Below, one piece after another: positions 10,001 through 25,000 of a DNA stretch of 64,000 nt; the stretch's first letter is position 1, and each line of letters begins with the position of its first letter. The notes below the pieces were generated by a model that saw nothing but the letters and a program-made list of their open reading frames with translations, did not search any database and was not told the DNA's origin. The DNA lies in assembly GCA_947095585.1 (NCBI GenBank), contig OX352763.1, positions 45,806,010 to 45,870,009 on the forward strand, in the 5' to 3' direction. The position numbers and the translations under genes are program-made. This DNA comes from Nephrocerus scutellatus (Eukaryota > Arthropoda > Insecta > Diptera > Pipunculidae).

Positions 10001-13000
10001 GTAAAAATTTTGGAGACTCCCGGGCCCCGGTTCGTGGGGCCCCATACAATTTTTTCAAAAAAATTAACCCGATTTTCTTTAAATGTTGTACACATGTGTA
10101 TCTCCATGGACAACACTTTTTGTAACATTTTGGATACCCCGGGTCCCGGGGTCGTGAGGACCCATTTTTGTTAAAAAAAATTAACCCGATTTTCTTCAAA
10201 TTGTATACCCATTTGTATCTCCATGGACAAAACTTTTTGTAAAAATTTTGGAGACCCCAGGGTCATAAGGCCCCAAAATTTTTTTTTAAAAAATTAACCC
10301 GAATTTTTTCAAATTGTATACACGCTGTTATCTCCGATGGACAAAATTTTTTAATTTTCCAGACGCCGGGCCCTGGGGTCGTGGGGCCTCATACAAATTT
10401 AAAATAAAAATTAACCCGATTTTGGTACAATTTTATACACATGTGTATCTCCGATAGACAAAACTTTTTGGACAATTTTTGAGCCCTGAGGCCCGAGGGG
10501 TGCCCGTGTAAATTTTTTAAAAATTCGCCCGATTTTCTTCAAATTTTAATCATATGTTTTACTTTATTTATATCAGAAAATATAAATGTTAATAATTTTC
10601 TTTTAGTTGCTCTAGCCTTTTAGCTGTTAGCAACGTAATTTTAGATAAATATTTCCACCGTTAGGAGCTAAGAGTTATAATTACATTGTGAAAAAGAATA
10701 TTCTATTTAAATTTATAAAATTATGAGTTTAAAATTTATATACATAAAGAAATAGAAGTATCGAAAGGAGATAGTTTTATATATGTAAATATATTGTACA
10801 TTATGATACATTAGCTACAGGCAAAAAAACCATAATTTATCATCTAGATATTGTATTGATATAAATCATCTGACATAGCAATTATGTTACATACCTGTGA
10901 TCAAACACAAGACCACTTATTCATTTTACAGAATTAAATATTTATCTAGCCCAATGTTTATTTTCGAAAAAGTACTGTGATGTTTTTTGAATATGAGGAA
11001 GTTCGTTTGATATTTTATTTCTCTTGGTAAATTGTTATATTTGGAGATGCCTTTATATAAAATATTGTTTGATCGCATTTCGCTTGCAAAAAAATTAATT
11101 TGTAGATGCGATCTTCTAGTAGTAGGATAACGATGTCTATCAGAAACATGGTTTAGCTCAAAATTGTGTTTTAATGTGTTTTTTATAATTTTATGTATAA
11201 CTAACATGATTTCAATATTTATAAGAACTGGTAAGCTGACAAACGATTTAAAGTTTTGAAACAAGAGTACTGTGGAGTATAATCGTGGTAGATTGTTTAG
11301 TATTTAATTGCTCGCTTTTGTAGAATAAAGAGTTGTTTAATTTTATCCCTATTGGAACAGCCCCCTCAGATCACGTTAAGATATGTAAAATGTGAATGAA
11401 TATACGAAAAGTATATTATGGTCATGGTTTTTGTGTTACAGATATTTTTAATTTTTCTAAGTGTGAAAATATATGGGACTATTTTCGTTGCAGTTAACTC
11501 GATATGGCTATCCCATTTTAGTTTTGAATCTATAATTGTATACAAGCCGCAGTGGTATTAGAATTCTTTATAAATCCATATTGGCATTTGTCAATAATAT
11601 TATTGATTTCTAGAAATTGGAGAAGCCGTTTGAAAACAGCGATTTCTACTATCTTTGATAAACAACTCAATACTGAGATCGGTCTATAGTAACTTATTTG
11701 CAGTTTATTTCCATCCTTAAATATAGGTGTGACCCTAGCTTGCTTCAATGAAGATAAGAATTCTCCGTTAGCCAGAATCTGGTTTGTTAGCTTCGTAAGG
11801 GTTGTAACTAATTACATCTTAAATTTTTTTATAAACTTAGCTGAGATTGAGTAATGCCCCACAGCAGAACTACTATTTAAATCAGTAACATATGTTTCAA
11901 TTTCTGTTTCGGTTACTTCGAAAAAATCAAGTGTCGATGTTACAGTGTAGTCGAGATTTAAATAATATGTTGGTAAAGTTAAGTTATTGAAATAGTTACT
12001 TGCAATATTTATAAAATACTTATTAAAATCATTAGCTATTAAAAAATTATCTGATACTTTAGTTCCATGTTTTTCTAATGCCCATTCAGTTTGCTTTATT
12101 ATCACTTTCCTATTAAAAATAATTTCGTGTATGTAATCCCAGTATAGTTTTGGTTGCGAGAGAGATAATTCTAGTTTTTCACTATAATATTTTTTCTTTT
12201 CAATTTCATACTTGAAATTCTTGATTTATAATACTTATATTGTGATATAATGTATTCATTTGTAGGATATTTTATTTTAAGTTTAAAAAATTTCTCCCTT
12301 GATTTTATAAAGTCAATAATATGTCTAGTCATCCAGGTTTTAAAGTTTTTTTAACTGTAAATGTTTTTATTACCTTATTACTTGAAATTAGTTCGGAGAG
12401 ATGTTCAGATAGTTCATCGAAGCTATTGAAATTAGTTAAAGTAGTAGATAATCTGTCGTTCGCCAATTCATCATATTTAAGTATTTCAATTTGTTGTATT
12501 TGTTTCTTTATTGGGATTTTAGTAAATTGTTTTAATAGTATCATCTTATGATCTGATAGCGAGGAATTAAGATACATATATCATTTCATAAGCATGATCG
12601 AGAATGTCCGTGAAAATATGGTCTATGAAGGTCGGTATTTGAAATTCTAGTAGGATACTTTGGATCTAAACTATTTAAAAAGGTAAAACCAGACGAGTAT
12701 ATTGCATCCCAAATTTTTTTTTTATCTCAACGGACAAAAGTTTTTGTAAATTTTTTGGAGCGAACGCGTCCTGAGGGCCGGGGGCGGGGCCATACATTTC
12801 TTTTAAAAACTTAGCCCGATTAACTTTAAGTTTTAAACATATGTATAGATTTTTTTCCCATACAATTTTTTTTTAAACATGTGTATGTGTGGAGAGAATA
12901 GTTTTTGAAAAATAATATTAATTTTTTCCAAATTAACCTGGTTCAAAATTTGAACACATTAGAGAATTTACATGAAAAATTTTATTTTTATGGGTTGTTT

Positions 13001-16000
13001 TTTTTATTAGCTGACTTCTATTTATAATTAAAAAATGGGTGGTCTTCAGAAACATTAAACTGGTAATAGCAATTTCGGTTATTGGACCCTTGGTCACAAC
13101 AAGTCAACATCTTCTAATAATTTTTCTCTTATTTGGTCACCTTTCATATTATTCATATCGGATCATAAATAAGCAAGTAGATTTTGCGATTGTCTTTTCC
13201 TGTTCATTACCTAGGTCAGTGAATCCATCAATATGATCATGATAATTTTGTTATTTGTTAAAAACTTCACATGCGTTAAGAATTATATTCAAGACTTCGT
13301 TTAATATCGACGTCGTCATATACAATAACTGCATATCTTGAATTATCATCTTTGTTCTGGCACCTTTCAGCTAAATTATTAGAAATGTCTCCATTAATAC
13401 CAGGTTTTAGGTTTTTTACTGGCATCCAACTTGGAATTGAAGATACAGCTGATAGTCGACATTGAAATGCCTTTTTTAAATATCGATATGTTTTTGCAGA
13501 CCGAAAATATATATTTTAAACTAAGAATTTTTTGGGTTGGCTCCATTTCGCCGTTTTAGATTTCCGAAGCAATAACATTTTGGCTAGTTTCTTCGAGTGG
13601 GTCAAAAGCGAAATATTAAAATGGGCCCCTAACATTGAGCCGCTAACAAAATTTCAGCCCTCTAGGTCGTGCGAAAGGTGGTAAAAATAGATCTTAAAAA
13701 CACGCGATTTCAAACCATCACACGTGCCACACGCGAAACGTGTCACACATCATACGTGGAATATAGAAAATTCTATTTTGGGTTTAGATAACGCAAAATT
13801 TCAACTCTCAAGGTCGTGTGGAAGGTGGTTAAAAAGGAGCTCAAACAAGTCAAAAAAAATCAACCCATCACACGCGGCACGTGACACGCGTCATACTCGG
13901 AATATGAAAAATGCTATTTTGGATTTAGACACTCATAAAATTTCAGCTCTCTAGGTCATGTGAAAGTTGGTTAAAAAGGACCTCAATTAAGTCGAAAAAG
14001 TGGTTAAAAAAGACCTCACAAAACGAGAAACAGGCGCGATCTTAAACCATCACACGTACCTCACACGAAACGTTACACGCTTCATACGTGGAATATAAAA
14101 AATGCTATTTTGGACTTAGATACTCAAAAAATTTCAAATTGGTCGAAAATACACACAAAAAGGGTCAAGTCAAGTTAAATAAAAGTTTTTAAAAAGCATT
14201 TGTTTGTTTTGATTGTGTGCTAAAACATCACTATTTCGTTCATTGCAATGCTTTATGATACACCAACTACTTTATCGTCGCGATGAGGAGAAAATTTAGT
14301 ACACTATCAAGAACAATTTTGTGTTGCGGTTTAGAGTAACATTATTGGTCACATTGTTGTGTTACATTTTTAAATTTTGCGAATTTGTGAATTTTTATCA
14401 TTTCTTAACCGATTTCTATGAAATTCGGTATGGTCGTTTGAGGGTCTTTTTGTGGGATTTTGGGTGTCTTTTGGGGGTCTTTTGATGGTGTTTTGACGGG
14501 TTTTAAGCGTCTTTTGAGGGTCTTTTGGAGGTCATTTTCATTCGATTGTCTTTTTGTGGTCTTTTGTGGGTATTTTGAGGGTCTTTGAGCGTCTTTTTAG
14601 GGTGCTTTTTACAATATTTATGCATTCAGTCAACATGAGCCGGGGGAAAACCGAAAGTTTTTAAAATGAACGAAAACGTACTTTTGACCTTACATGACTT
14701 CAAACCCTATAACTCATGGAAGCTTCCAGCTACAAGGTTACTGTTGGTATTTTTTGTACACTTTTTGTACACTTTTTTAAATTATTTAGGCTAAACCGAT
14801 ATGGAGGTCGTCAAAATTAAAATAAAATTTTTTAAAATTGTATTTACAAACACGATTATTTCGAGAAATGCTCTTAGATACATTTTTTTTACAAATACAG
14901 TATTGAAGGCTATTCAATTTCCTACAAATTCGTGGCAAAATATTTGTGCATTCGGTCAATAAGAGCGAGATAGTGCGGGTTGTGTTACTACTACTAAGTA
15001 TAAGAAGATTTGCATGTTCATCCGTTCAGAGTTGTCTTCCAATCGCCGCTGTGCACGGTCGTGCTGCACTTCAGCACGCTCGCTGTTGCTTATATTAATC
15101 GAAGCAACATCAATTCAGTGCTGTGTTTAGTTCAGTTTGTGTTTGTACACAAAAAATACTAAATAAAAGTGGGTGTTTTGCATGCGGTAGTTTGTTGACG
15201 AATTAGAGTAACGGACTGTGAGTGTTTGTTTCTTCTGGTGATCTGACTCATTTTGTCGTGGCTACAATATGTGTCAATAATCCACTGTGAGACATCCACT
15301 GAACAAATTCGGTTAAAAGAAGCGGTAAGTTGTGTTTTGTGTGTTTGTTTTTTGTAAGTGAAACTACTTTAGCGGCGGTGTGATGAGAAAATATAACACG
15401 CATCAAAAATAATTTTGCGTTATGATTCGCGTTACATTTTTGAATTCTTCTAAGATGCGACTATAAGACTTGTGCCTATGGAAATTCTGGAATACGGTCA
15501 TTAGAACTGGAATTTTGGGAACGAAGGCATTTCTCAAGCGATTTCCATGAAACTCGGTATGTAGGACTAAGGTTCTTCACTTGACTTGTTCCTATGGAAA
15601 TTCTGGGACATGGTCATTATCTTTTTCTTCTTTTATCTTTTCGCCCCACAACATCGCATCAAAGAAGTTTCACTTACACCGCGCGTAAAGGTTACACGCA
15701 CTGATTTTTTTGTAGTTATGTGTGATTTGAGAGTGGATCTCAGCAACATACATGGGCTGAGAACGAATTTTTCGCTGTGTTTACATATGTAAATGTCCAT
15801 AGCCCAGCAATTCTGGCACTGAGTGAAACTCATGTATATGATAATTCCGATACTTCTGAATTAAATCTGCCTGGGTATAGCATGGTGTCATTATTTTTTC
15901 CTCGACGCGGTCTCGTAATTTATGTCCGTAGTGATGTTGCGTTTCAGCTTTTGCCTCAATTCAGCCAACGTTCCAATCCGGAATGTAATTTCATATGGCT

Positions 16001-19000
16001 CAAAGTAAAGGTGCAGGAGCGCAACATATACTACTGCTTTTTATACAAAACCCCCATATTAGACAATGTTTCAACTCAGAGCGAGTTTGATGCACTGTCT
16101 GATTCAATTTTAAGAATTGTCACAAAATACACAAAAACTAAAATCATTATTGCGGGCGATTTCAATGTACACAATTCTGGGTGGCTTCGCCATTCTGGCC
16201 AGATAACACCTTAATCAGCTTGTAAATGAGCCTACAAGAATACCAGACATTGCAAATCATTCCGCAAACACCCTTGACTTATTCCTTTCCTCTCGTCCTA
16301 ATAATTACTCCGTCAATATATTATCGTCTCTTGGCTCGTCTGACCATTGTGTTAAATCAGCTAATTTCTCGTTAGTAAACCACGCAGTTAGAGAAAAAGT
16401 GCCCAAAAAAACAGTATGACAGTACGAGAAAGCCAACCAGCCAACGACCTTAACAACGACGACCTTTTGGAAGAATTAACTGTGCGCTATTGTTTCGCGA
16501 TAGCAACGTGGATGCCGCCGCTGATGCAACCACAAACATCATCCCTATTGGTATGAGCGACTTTATCCCTTCCAGGAACAAGTCTGTCAAACTGAAGGAT
16601 GATGGATGGTATGACTCGAGCTGTAAAGAGGCTTCTAGGATTAGAGAAGTATGCTTTCGGTTAAATGATGGCGTTTCCCATGGCTCTGTTTTGTCCCCGA
16701 TTCTCTTAAACACCATAATACAATAAGGGAAAAAACACTCGAGTAGAATTTAACACTTCTAAAACCCAATGCTGTCTCCTGTCGTCTAATCGAATCCTAA
16801 ATACCATGCCATTATCCATGAATGGCACTTGCATCGACGAAACTGAAAATTTCGCAGGTCTCGGTATGTGCGTTAACGACAAGCTTCGTTGGAATGATCA
16901 CATATTTACCGTCGCCAATAATGCTGCGAAATGTTTAGGTTTTCTAGCACGATACAAGAAATATTTCACTTCCTCTGATATGGCTACTATATACAAGGCT
17001 TGTATTCGCCCTAAAGTTGAGTATAATTACCATATCTGGTCTGGTGCGCCTAAAACTACTTTGCTTCAGATAGATAGAATACAAAATCGCGCGATAAAAC
17101 TTATCGGTGACGCAAATATAGCGAATTCAATAGATTAGCTTGAACACCGAAGGAACGTTTCCTGCTTGTCACTGTTTTATCGTTTCTTACACCAGCGGTG
17201 CTCAAGAGAAATAGCCAGTTGGGGCATGCAGCTCTCCATGAATTCAACAACTATACTCGTGGCGCTCTTAATGCTCATCAGTTTACCCGCAAGCGTGTGA
17301 TTTTGTTGCACTGTTGCTCCAGGAACACTGAGACGACATGCAACTCTTCTTATACTTAGTAGTAGTAACACAACCCGCACTATCTCGCTCTTATTGACCG
17401 AATGACAAATAGGAATTTGTAGGAAATTGAACAGACTTTAATATTACATTTGTAAAAAAAAAGTATCCGAGAGCATTTCTTGAAATAATCTTGTTTTTAA
17501 ATACAATTTAAAAACTTTTTCTTTTTGACTTTGTCGGAAAAAATTAATATTAATGCCCCTTCACTTAAATTTTTTTCAAAAAGTGTTGTCACCGGAGCTA
17601 CACGTGTTTCAAAAAATCTGTATGGGAGCCCCCAACATTGGGGCCCGATCACTTCCAACTTTCAAAAAGTTAGTTTTTAAAAAAATATATATGAGTACAC
17701 CTCGTGCCTCAGCGCCCGATCACTCCAAAACTGTTTATTAAAAGTTTTGTCCATCGGACAAAGTGTTTAATTTTCGAAAAAAATCGGGTTAATTTTTAAA
17801 AAATTAAATGGGCCCCCCTCGAACCTTAAGGCCCGATCACTCCAAAAACCTTTACAAAAAGTCTTGTCCATCGGAGATACACAAGTGCTTAAAATTTGAA
17901 GAAAATCGGGTTAATTTTTAAAAAGTTAAATGGGCTTCTCTCGAGCCTTAGGGCCCGATCACTCCAAAAAACATTATAAAACGTTTTGTCCATCGGAGAT
18001 ACACATATGTTTAAAATTGTAAGTAAATCGGGCTAATTTTTTCAAAAATTATATGGCCCCCTGGCCACAGGACCCATTCACTCCAAAAATTTTACAACTA
18101 GGTTTGTCAATCGGGATAAACATATGTTTAAAATTTGAAGAAAATCGGGCTAATTTTAAAAAAAAATACATGGGCACCCTTCGGGCCTCAGGGCCCATTC
18201 GCTTAAAAAATGTTTAAAAAGTTTTGTCCATCGGAGATACACATGTGTATAAAATTTTAAGAAAATCGAGTTAATTTTTATTTTAAATTTGTATGAGGCC
18301 CCACGACCCCAGGGCCCGGTGACTGTAAAATTTTCACAATACGTGTTGTCCATCGGAGATACACGCGTGTATGAAATTTGAAGAAAGTCGGGTTAATTTT
18401 TTTTAAAAATTTGTATGGTGTCCCACGACCCCGGGGCCCGGTCTCCAAAATATTTACAAAAATTGTTCGTGTTAGTTATTTTAAAAAATGTGTTGGAGTC
18501 TCCAAAATGTTTACAAAAAGTGTTGTCAACGACCCCGGGGCGCGGGGTCTCCAAAATTTTTATAAAAAGTGTTATCCATCGGAGATACACATGTACACAT
18601 GGGTTAATTTTTAAAAATTTTATATGGGCATACCTCAGCCCTGAGCCCTCGATCACTCTTAAATTTTTAATAGAAAGTATTGCCATGGGAAATACATATG
18701 TGTGCAAAGTTTGAATAAAATCGGACTTGAGGAAGTGTGTTAAAAATTGATCACAAGATTGTGTCCATCAGCGAGCCAGCCAGCCACGGACACGCGAAGT
18801 TAATACATATAGAGAATTTAAAAATGTTAAAATTGTTTGATCTTAAATCTTCAAAAAAAACCAACAGTAACCAAAAGGGTGTGAAGTCATGTAAGGTCAA
18901 AAGTACGTTTTCGTTCATTTTAAAAACTTTCATTTTTAATTTTTGTGTGTTTGTTTTTTGTAAGTGAAACTACTTTAGCGGCGGTGTGATGAGAAAATAT

Positions 19001-22000
19001 AACACGCATCAAAAATAATTTTGCGTTATGATTTGCGTTACATTTTTGAATTCTTCTAAATTAAGTCATTTCTTAAACGATTTCTATGAAACTCGGTGTT
19101 CAGGACTAAGATGCGACTATAACCCTGGTTCCTATGAAAATTGTGGGATCTGGCCAATTGGGTCTGGAATTTTGTGGACCAAGCCATTTCTCAAACGATT
19201 CGTATGAAATTCGGTATGTAGGACTATGATGCCTTTATAAGACATGTTCCAACGGAAGTTCTGGGACCTGGCCAATAGGGTCTGGAATTTTGGGGTCCAA
19301 GGAATTTCTAAAGCGCTTCGCATGAAACTCGGTATGTAGGACTAAGATGCGACTATAAGACTTGTGCCTATGGAAATTCTGGAATACGGTCATTAGAACT
19401 AGAATTTCGGGAACGAAGGCATTTCTCAAGCGATTTCCATGAAACTCGGTATGTAGGACTAAGGTTCTTCACTTGACTTGTTTCTATGGAAATTCTGGGA
19501 CATGGTCATTAAGGTCTGGAATTTCGAGAACTAAGCCATTTTTCAACCGATTTGTATGAAACTAGGAATGTAGAACTAAGAAGCGACTATAAGAATTTTT
19601 ATAATTCTTTTTGCAGTTTTCTGGGTCTTTTGGGGTCTTTTATCTTTTTGCCCCACAACATCACATCAAAGCGCGTAAAGGTTACACGCACTGATTTTTT
19701 TGTAGTTATGTGTGATTTTAGAGTGGATCTCAGCAACATACATGGGCTGAGAACGAATTTTTCGCTGTGTTTACATATGTAAATGTCCATAGCCCAGCAA
19801 TTCTGGCACTGAGTGAAACTCAGGTATTTGATAATTCCGATACTTCTGAATTAAATCTGCCTGGGTATAGCATGGTGTCATTATTTTTTCCTCGACGCGG
19901 TCTCGTAATTTATGTCCGTAGTGATGTTGCGTTTCAGCTTTTGCCTCAATTCAGCCAACGTTCCAATCCGGAATGTAATTTCATATGGCTCAAAGTAAAG
20001 GTGCAGGAGCGCAACATATACTACTGCTTTTTATACAAAACCCCCATATTAGACAATGTTTCAACTCAGAGCGAGTTTGATGCACTGTCTGATTCAATTT
20101 TAAGAATTGTCACAAAATACACAAAAACTAAAATCATTATTGCGGGCGATTTCAATGTACACAATTCTGGGTGGCTTCGCCATTCTGGCCAGATAACACC
20201 TTAATCAGCTTGTAAATGAGCCTACAAGAATACCAGACATTGCAAATCATTCCGCAAACACCCTTGACTTATTCCTTTCCTCTCGTCCTAATAATTACTC
20301 CGTCAATATATTATCGTCTCTTGGCTCGTCTGACCATTGTGTTAAATCAGCTAATTTCTCGTTAGTAAACCACGCAGTTAGAGAAAAAGTGCCCAAAAAA
20401 ACAGTATGACAGTACGAGAAAGCCAATTGGGACGACCTTAACAACGACGACCTTTTGGAAGAATTAACTGTGCGCTATTGTTTCGCGATAGCAACGTGGA
20501 TGCCGCCGCTGATGCAACCACAAACATCATCCCTATTGGTATGAGCGACTTTATCCCTTCCAGGAACAAGTCTGTCAAACTGAAGGATGATGGATGGTAT
20601 GACTCGAGCTGTAAAGAGGCTTCTAGGATTAGAGAAGTATGCTTTCGGTTAAATGGTGGCGTTTCCCAGGGCTCTGTTTTGTCCCCGACTCTCTTAGACA
20701 CCATAATACAATAAGGGAGAAAACAATCGAGTAGAATTTAACACTTCCAAAACCCAATGCTGTCTCCTGTCGTCTAATCGAATCCTAAATACCATGCCAT
20801 TATCCATGAATGGCACTTGCATCGACTAAACTGAAAATTTCGCAGGTCTCGGTATGTGCGTTAACGATAAGCTTCGTTGGAATGATCACATATTTACCGT
20901 CGCCAATAACGCTGCGAAATGTTTAGGTTTTCTAGCACGATACAAGAAATATTTCACTTCCTCTGATATGGCTACTATATACAAGGCTTGTATTCGCCCT
21001 AAAGTTGAGTATAATTACCATATCTGGTCTGGTGCGCCTAAAACTACTTTGCTTCAGATAGATAGAATACAAAATCGCGCGATAAAACTTATCGGTGACG
21101 CAAATATAGCGAATTCAATAGATTAGCTTGAACACCGCAGGAACGTTTCCTGCTTGTCACTGTTTTATCGTTTCTTACACCAGCGGTGCTCAAGAGAAAT
21201 AGCCAGTTGGGGCATGCAGCTCTCCATGAATTCAACAACTATACTCGTGGCGCTCTTAATGCTCATCAGTTTACCCTCAAGCGTGTGATTTTGTTGCACT
21301 GTTGCTCCAGGAACACTGAGACGACATGCAACTCTTCTTATACTTAGTAGTAGTAACACAACCCGCACTATCTCGCTCTTATTGACCGAATGACAAATAT
21401 TGTTCCATGAATTTGTAGGAAATTAAACAGACTTTAATATTACATTTGTAAAAAAAAGTATCCAAGAGCATTTCTTGAAATAATCTTGTTTTTAAATACA
21501 ATTTAAAAACTTTTTCTTTTTGACTTTGTCGGAAAAAATTAATATTCACTTCACTTCACTTAAATTTTTTTCAAAAAGTGTTGTCACCGGAGCTACACGT
21601 GTTTAAAAAATCTGTATGGGAGCCCCAACATTGGGGCCCGATCACTTCCAACTTTCAAAAAGTTAGTTTTAAAAAAATATATATGGGTACACCTCGTGCC
21701 TCAGCACCCGATCACTGCAAAACTGTTTATTAAAAGTTTTGTCCATCGGACAAAGTGTTTAATTTTCGAAAAAAATCGGGTTAATTTTTAAAAAATTAAA
21801 TGGGCCCCCCGCGAACCTTAAGGCCCGATCACTCCAAAAACCTTTACAAAAAGTCTTGTCCATCGGAGATACACAAGTGCTTAAAATTTGAAGAAAATCG
21901 GGTTAATTTTTAAAAAATTAAATGGGCTTCTCTCGAGCCTTAGGGCCCGGGGCCCGATCACTCCAAAAAACATATGTTTAAAATTGTAAGTAAATCGAGC

Positions 22001-25000
22001 TAATTTTTTCAAAAATTATATGGCCACAGGACCCATTCACTCCAAAAATTTTACAACTAGGTTTGTCAATCGGGATAAACATATGTTTAAAATTTGAAGA
22101 AAATCGGGCTTTCGATTAAAAAATGTTTAAAAAGTTTTGTCCATCGGAGATACACATGTGTATAAAATTTAAAGAAAATCGAGTTAATTTTTATTTTAAA
22201 TTTGTATGAGGCCCCACGACCCCAGGGCCCGGTGTCTGAAAAATTTTCACAATACGTGTTGTCCATCGGAGATACACGCGTGTATGAAATTTGAAGAAAG
22301 TCGGGTTAATTTTTTTTTAAATTTGTATGGTGTCCCACGACCCCGGGGCCCGGTCCCCAAAATATTTACAAAAATTGTTGTCCATCTGAGATACACACGT
22401 GTGTACAATTTGAAGAAAGTCGTGTTAGTTATTTTAAAAAATGTGTTGGAGACATAGAATAGAATAGAATAGAATAATAGAAAGTATTGCCATGGGAAAT
22501 ACACATGTGTGCAAAGTTTGAATAAAATCGGACTTGAGGAAGTGTGTTAAAAATTGATCACAAGATTGTGTCCACCAGCCAGCCAGCCAGCCGCGGACAC
22601 GCGAAATTAATACATATAGAGAATTTAAAAATGTTTATTGTTTGATCTTAAATCTTCAAAAAAAAACCAACAGTAACCAAAAGGGTGTGAAGTCGTAAGG
22701 TCCAGAGTACGTTTTCATTCATTTTAAAAACTTTTAATTTTTAACCCTGCTCCTGTTAATCGTGAGGGGGATTTGTAGAAAATTGAATAGGCTTCAATAT
22801 TGAATTTGTCGAAAAAAATTATGCGAGAGCATTTTTCAAAATATTTGCGTATGAATATAAAATTTTTAAAATTTTTTTTTTTAATTTTGACGAGGTTTAT
22901 ATTGTTAATGGTTTCAAGAGTTTATAAAAATGACATTATTTGGCCTTAACAATTTAACTTCATTGGCTATAATACTAAAAAATATACAGAAGAAATTTAG
23001 CAAAATCTACTTGACTGTTAGTCATATCTCAATTCAATCTCCACTAGAGTTATTATGAAACATCAGTCGATAGGCATCACCCATGCCACTACCAGTTAAA
23101 CTAATCTTTACCAGAATAATATAATGATCGCACTCAACGCAGAAATACTTCTTCAGAAATCCACCTCTCGCAAATGCCTGACGAATGTACGATAATAATA
23201 AATTTCATGGTACGATGTTCATATCGCCTTTCCTTACGGATATGGCTTATTAAGATAGTAAAGCGAGCTTCTCAGCTCGCCATATGGATAGTTGTAATTC
23301 AGCCTAAAGACTGAACTATCTTGAAAGGATTTTACTTAAAAAAAACAACTCATAAAAATAAAAATTTTGCATGTAAATTCTCTAATAGGAGATGGGTATG
23401 TTTTAAAATTTGAAGAAAATCGGGCTAATTTTTAAAAAATTTACATGGACACCACACGGGTCTCAGGGCCCGATCACTCCAACAAACTTACAAAAGGTTT
23501 TGTCCATCAGTAATACACATGTGTTTAAAATTTGAATAAAATCGAGCTAATTTCCAAAAACTTGGTGCCCGAGGTCTCCAAAATTGTTACAAAATGTGTT
23601 GTATATCAGAGATACACATGTGTATAAAATTTGAAGAAAATCGAGTAAAATTTTGTAAAATAATTGTATGGGAGCCCCCCGACCCCGAGGCCCGAGGTGG
23701 CCCAAACAAATTAATAGATAGTGTTGTCATCGGAGATATGCATGTGTGCAAAATTTCATTAAAATAGGACTTTGGGAAGGGGGTTAAAAATTGATCGCAA
23801 GATTCCACGACAAACCCACAAAAAAAAAACAAACACACGGGCACGCGAAGTTAATATAGAGATTTTTAAAAAAATACACGTGACAAGCTTCACGTCATCG
23901 CAAGCCAAGTTTTAAAACAAGTTTTAAAAAAAAAAATTACACGCGCCACACGCGACGCGCAACACGTGACACGCGTCAAGCCATCGCAAGCTAAGTTTTA
24001 AAACAAGTAATTTAAAAAAAAAACACGTGCCACACGCGACGCGCGACATGCGACGCGCGTCACGTCATCGCAAGCCAAGCGCTTACCAATTATATTAAAA
24101 CAAGTCCCATCAAATTCTGACTGGTAGAAGTCGCGATATACAATTGGACAAACCCACAAACCGACACACGTACGCTAGAAAAATTTTCTTGTCCTCTGAT
24201 TATTAGCTTCGCCCTTCGGGCTCGCAATAAATTGTATATAACAATATGATTGCCATGTATGTATGCCATGATTACATTAATATGTACTTGTGTGTACATA
24301 GTTGTATTATTAAACTCAAAAAAAAAAAAAAAAAAAAAAAACAACCCATAAAAATTAAAATTTTTCTTCTAAATTCTCTAATCGCAGAAATTGATATGGG
24401 AGCCCCTCGATACTGGGCCATTTTTTTTATTGTAGGAGAAAATCATCGAAACAGACATTTGACATCAGATGTTAAAATTGAAAATGCTCAGATCATTTTA
24501 TTCTGAGCACTTAGAGCACGCTCATACTCTGAGCAAATAAGAAACACGAACATTTATCTTGAGAACTCTTTGACTGCTCTGAACTAATTTATGAAAATGC
24601 GAAATGACAGAATATTGTGAAAACTTGTTGTTCTATCTGTAAGTTGATATCGAAAACAAAAAACGACATCAATAAAAATAAAATTCAGTAAATAAAAATG
24701 TAAGTTGAATTAAGCATAAAACATTTATGTCTCGTTTCATTTGCTGGGTTCATTTGTGCGTGAGCTAAGATTTCTCTCTCTCTCTACCACCAAAACCATG
24801 CAGCGCAGCCGACTGCGCAGCACACACCGCACACAGTCCATAAAGGGCGACGAATATCTGATGCCAGTATAGATATTTAAAAAATGTATAAGGGCCTTGC
24901 GCCCGAACCCGGGACCCGATCACTACCAAATTTTCGAAAAAGTATTGTTTATTTGGTATACACATGTGTGTAAAATTTGAAGAAAATCGGGTAAATTTTT

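Larger units (their letters stand above)
15337..18940 (+). repeat. Tandem segmental duplication, copy 1
   Basis: The block starts TTTGTGTGTTTGTTTTTTGT at 15337, and the same words start the second copy at 18941, directly after copy 1 ends. Both hold a LINE-L with the same internal deletions, the same Rep-D and the same Rep-A. Over most of the block the offset is 3988-3990 bp; the extra 386 bp near the left of copy 2 are additional Rep-B units. Confidence 0.88.
18941..22741 (+). repeat. Tandem segmental duplication, copy 2
   Basis: Near-identical to 15337-18940 across the LINE-L part, with scattered substitutions and small indels (for example near 16436 versus 20426) and two missing Rep-A stretches. 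The divergence shows it is a real duplication and not simply a collapsed-read artefact. Confidence 0.85.

Noticed and set aside
8178..10199. Open frames of 60-140 codons within Rep-A (many places)
   Set aside because: They follow the repeat in both strands, share no conserved protein, and have no clear start or codon bias. They are by-products of repeated GC-rich/AT-rich units.
23240..23300. Structured RNA at the GCGAGCT hairpin
   Set aside because: A single 7-bp stem with no further support.
23875..24085. CACGTG E-boxes in Rep-C
   Set aside because: They arise from the CACGCG-type composition of the repeat and are not placed relative to a promoter.
24090..24344. 84-codon minus-strand ORF ending in poly-Phe
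   Set aside because: Starts in the A run before a Rep-A copy; no conserved content.
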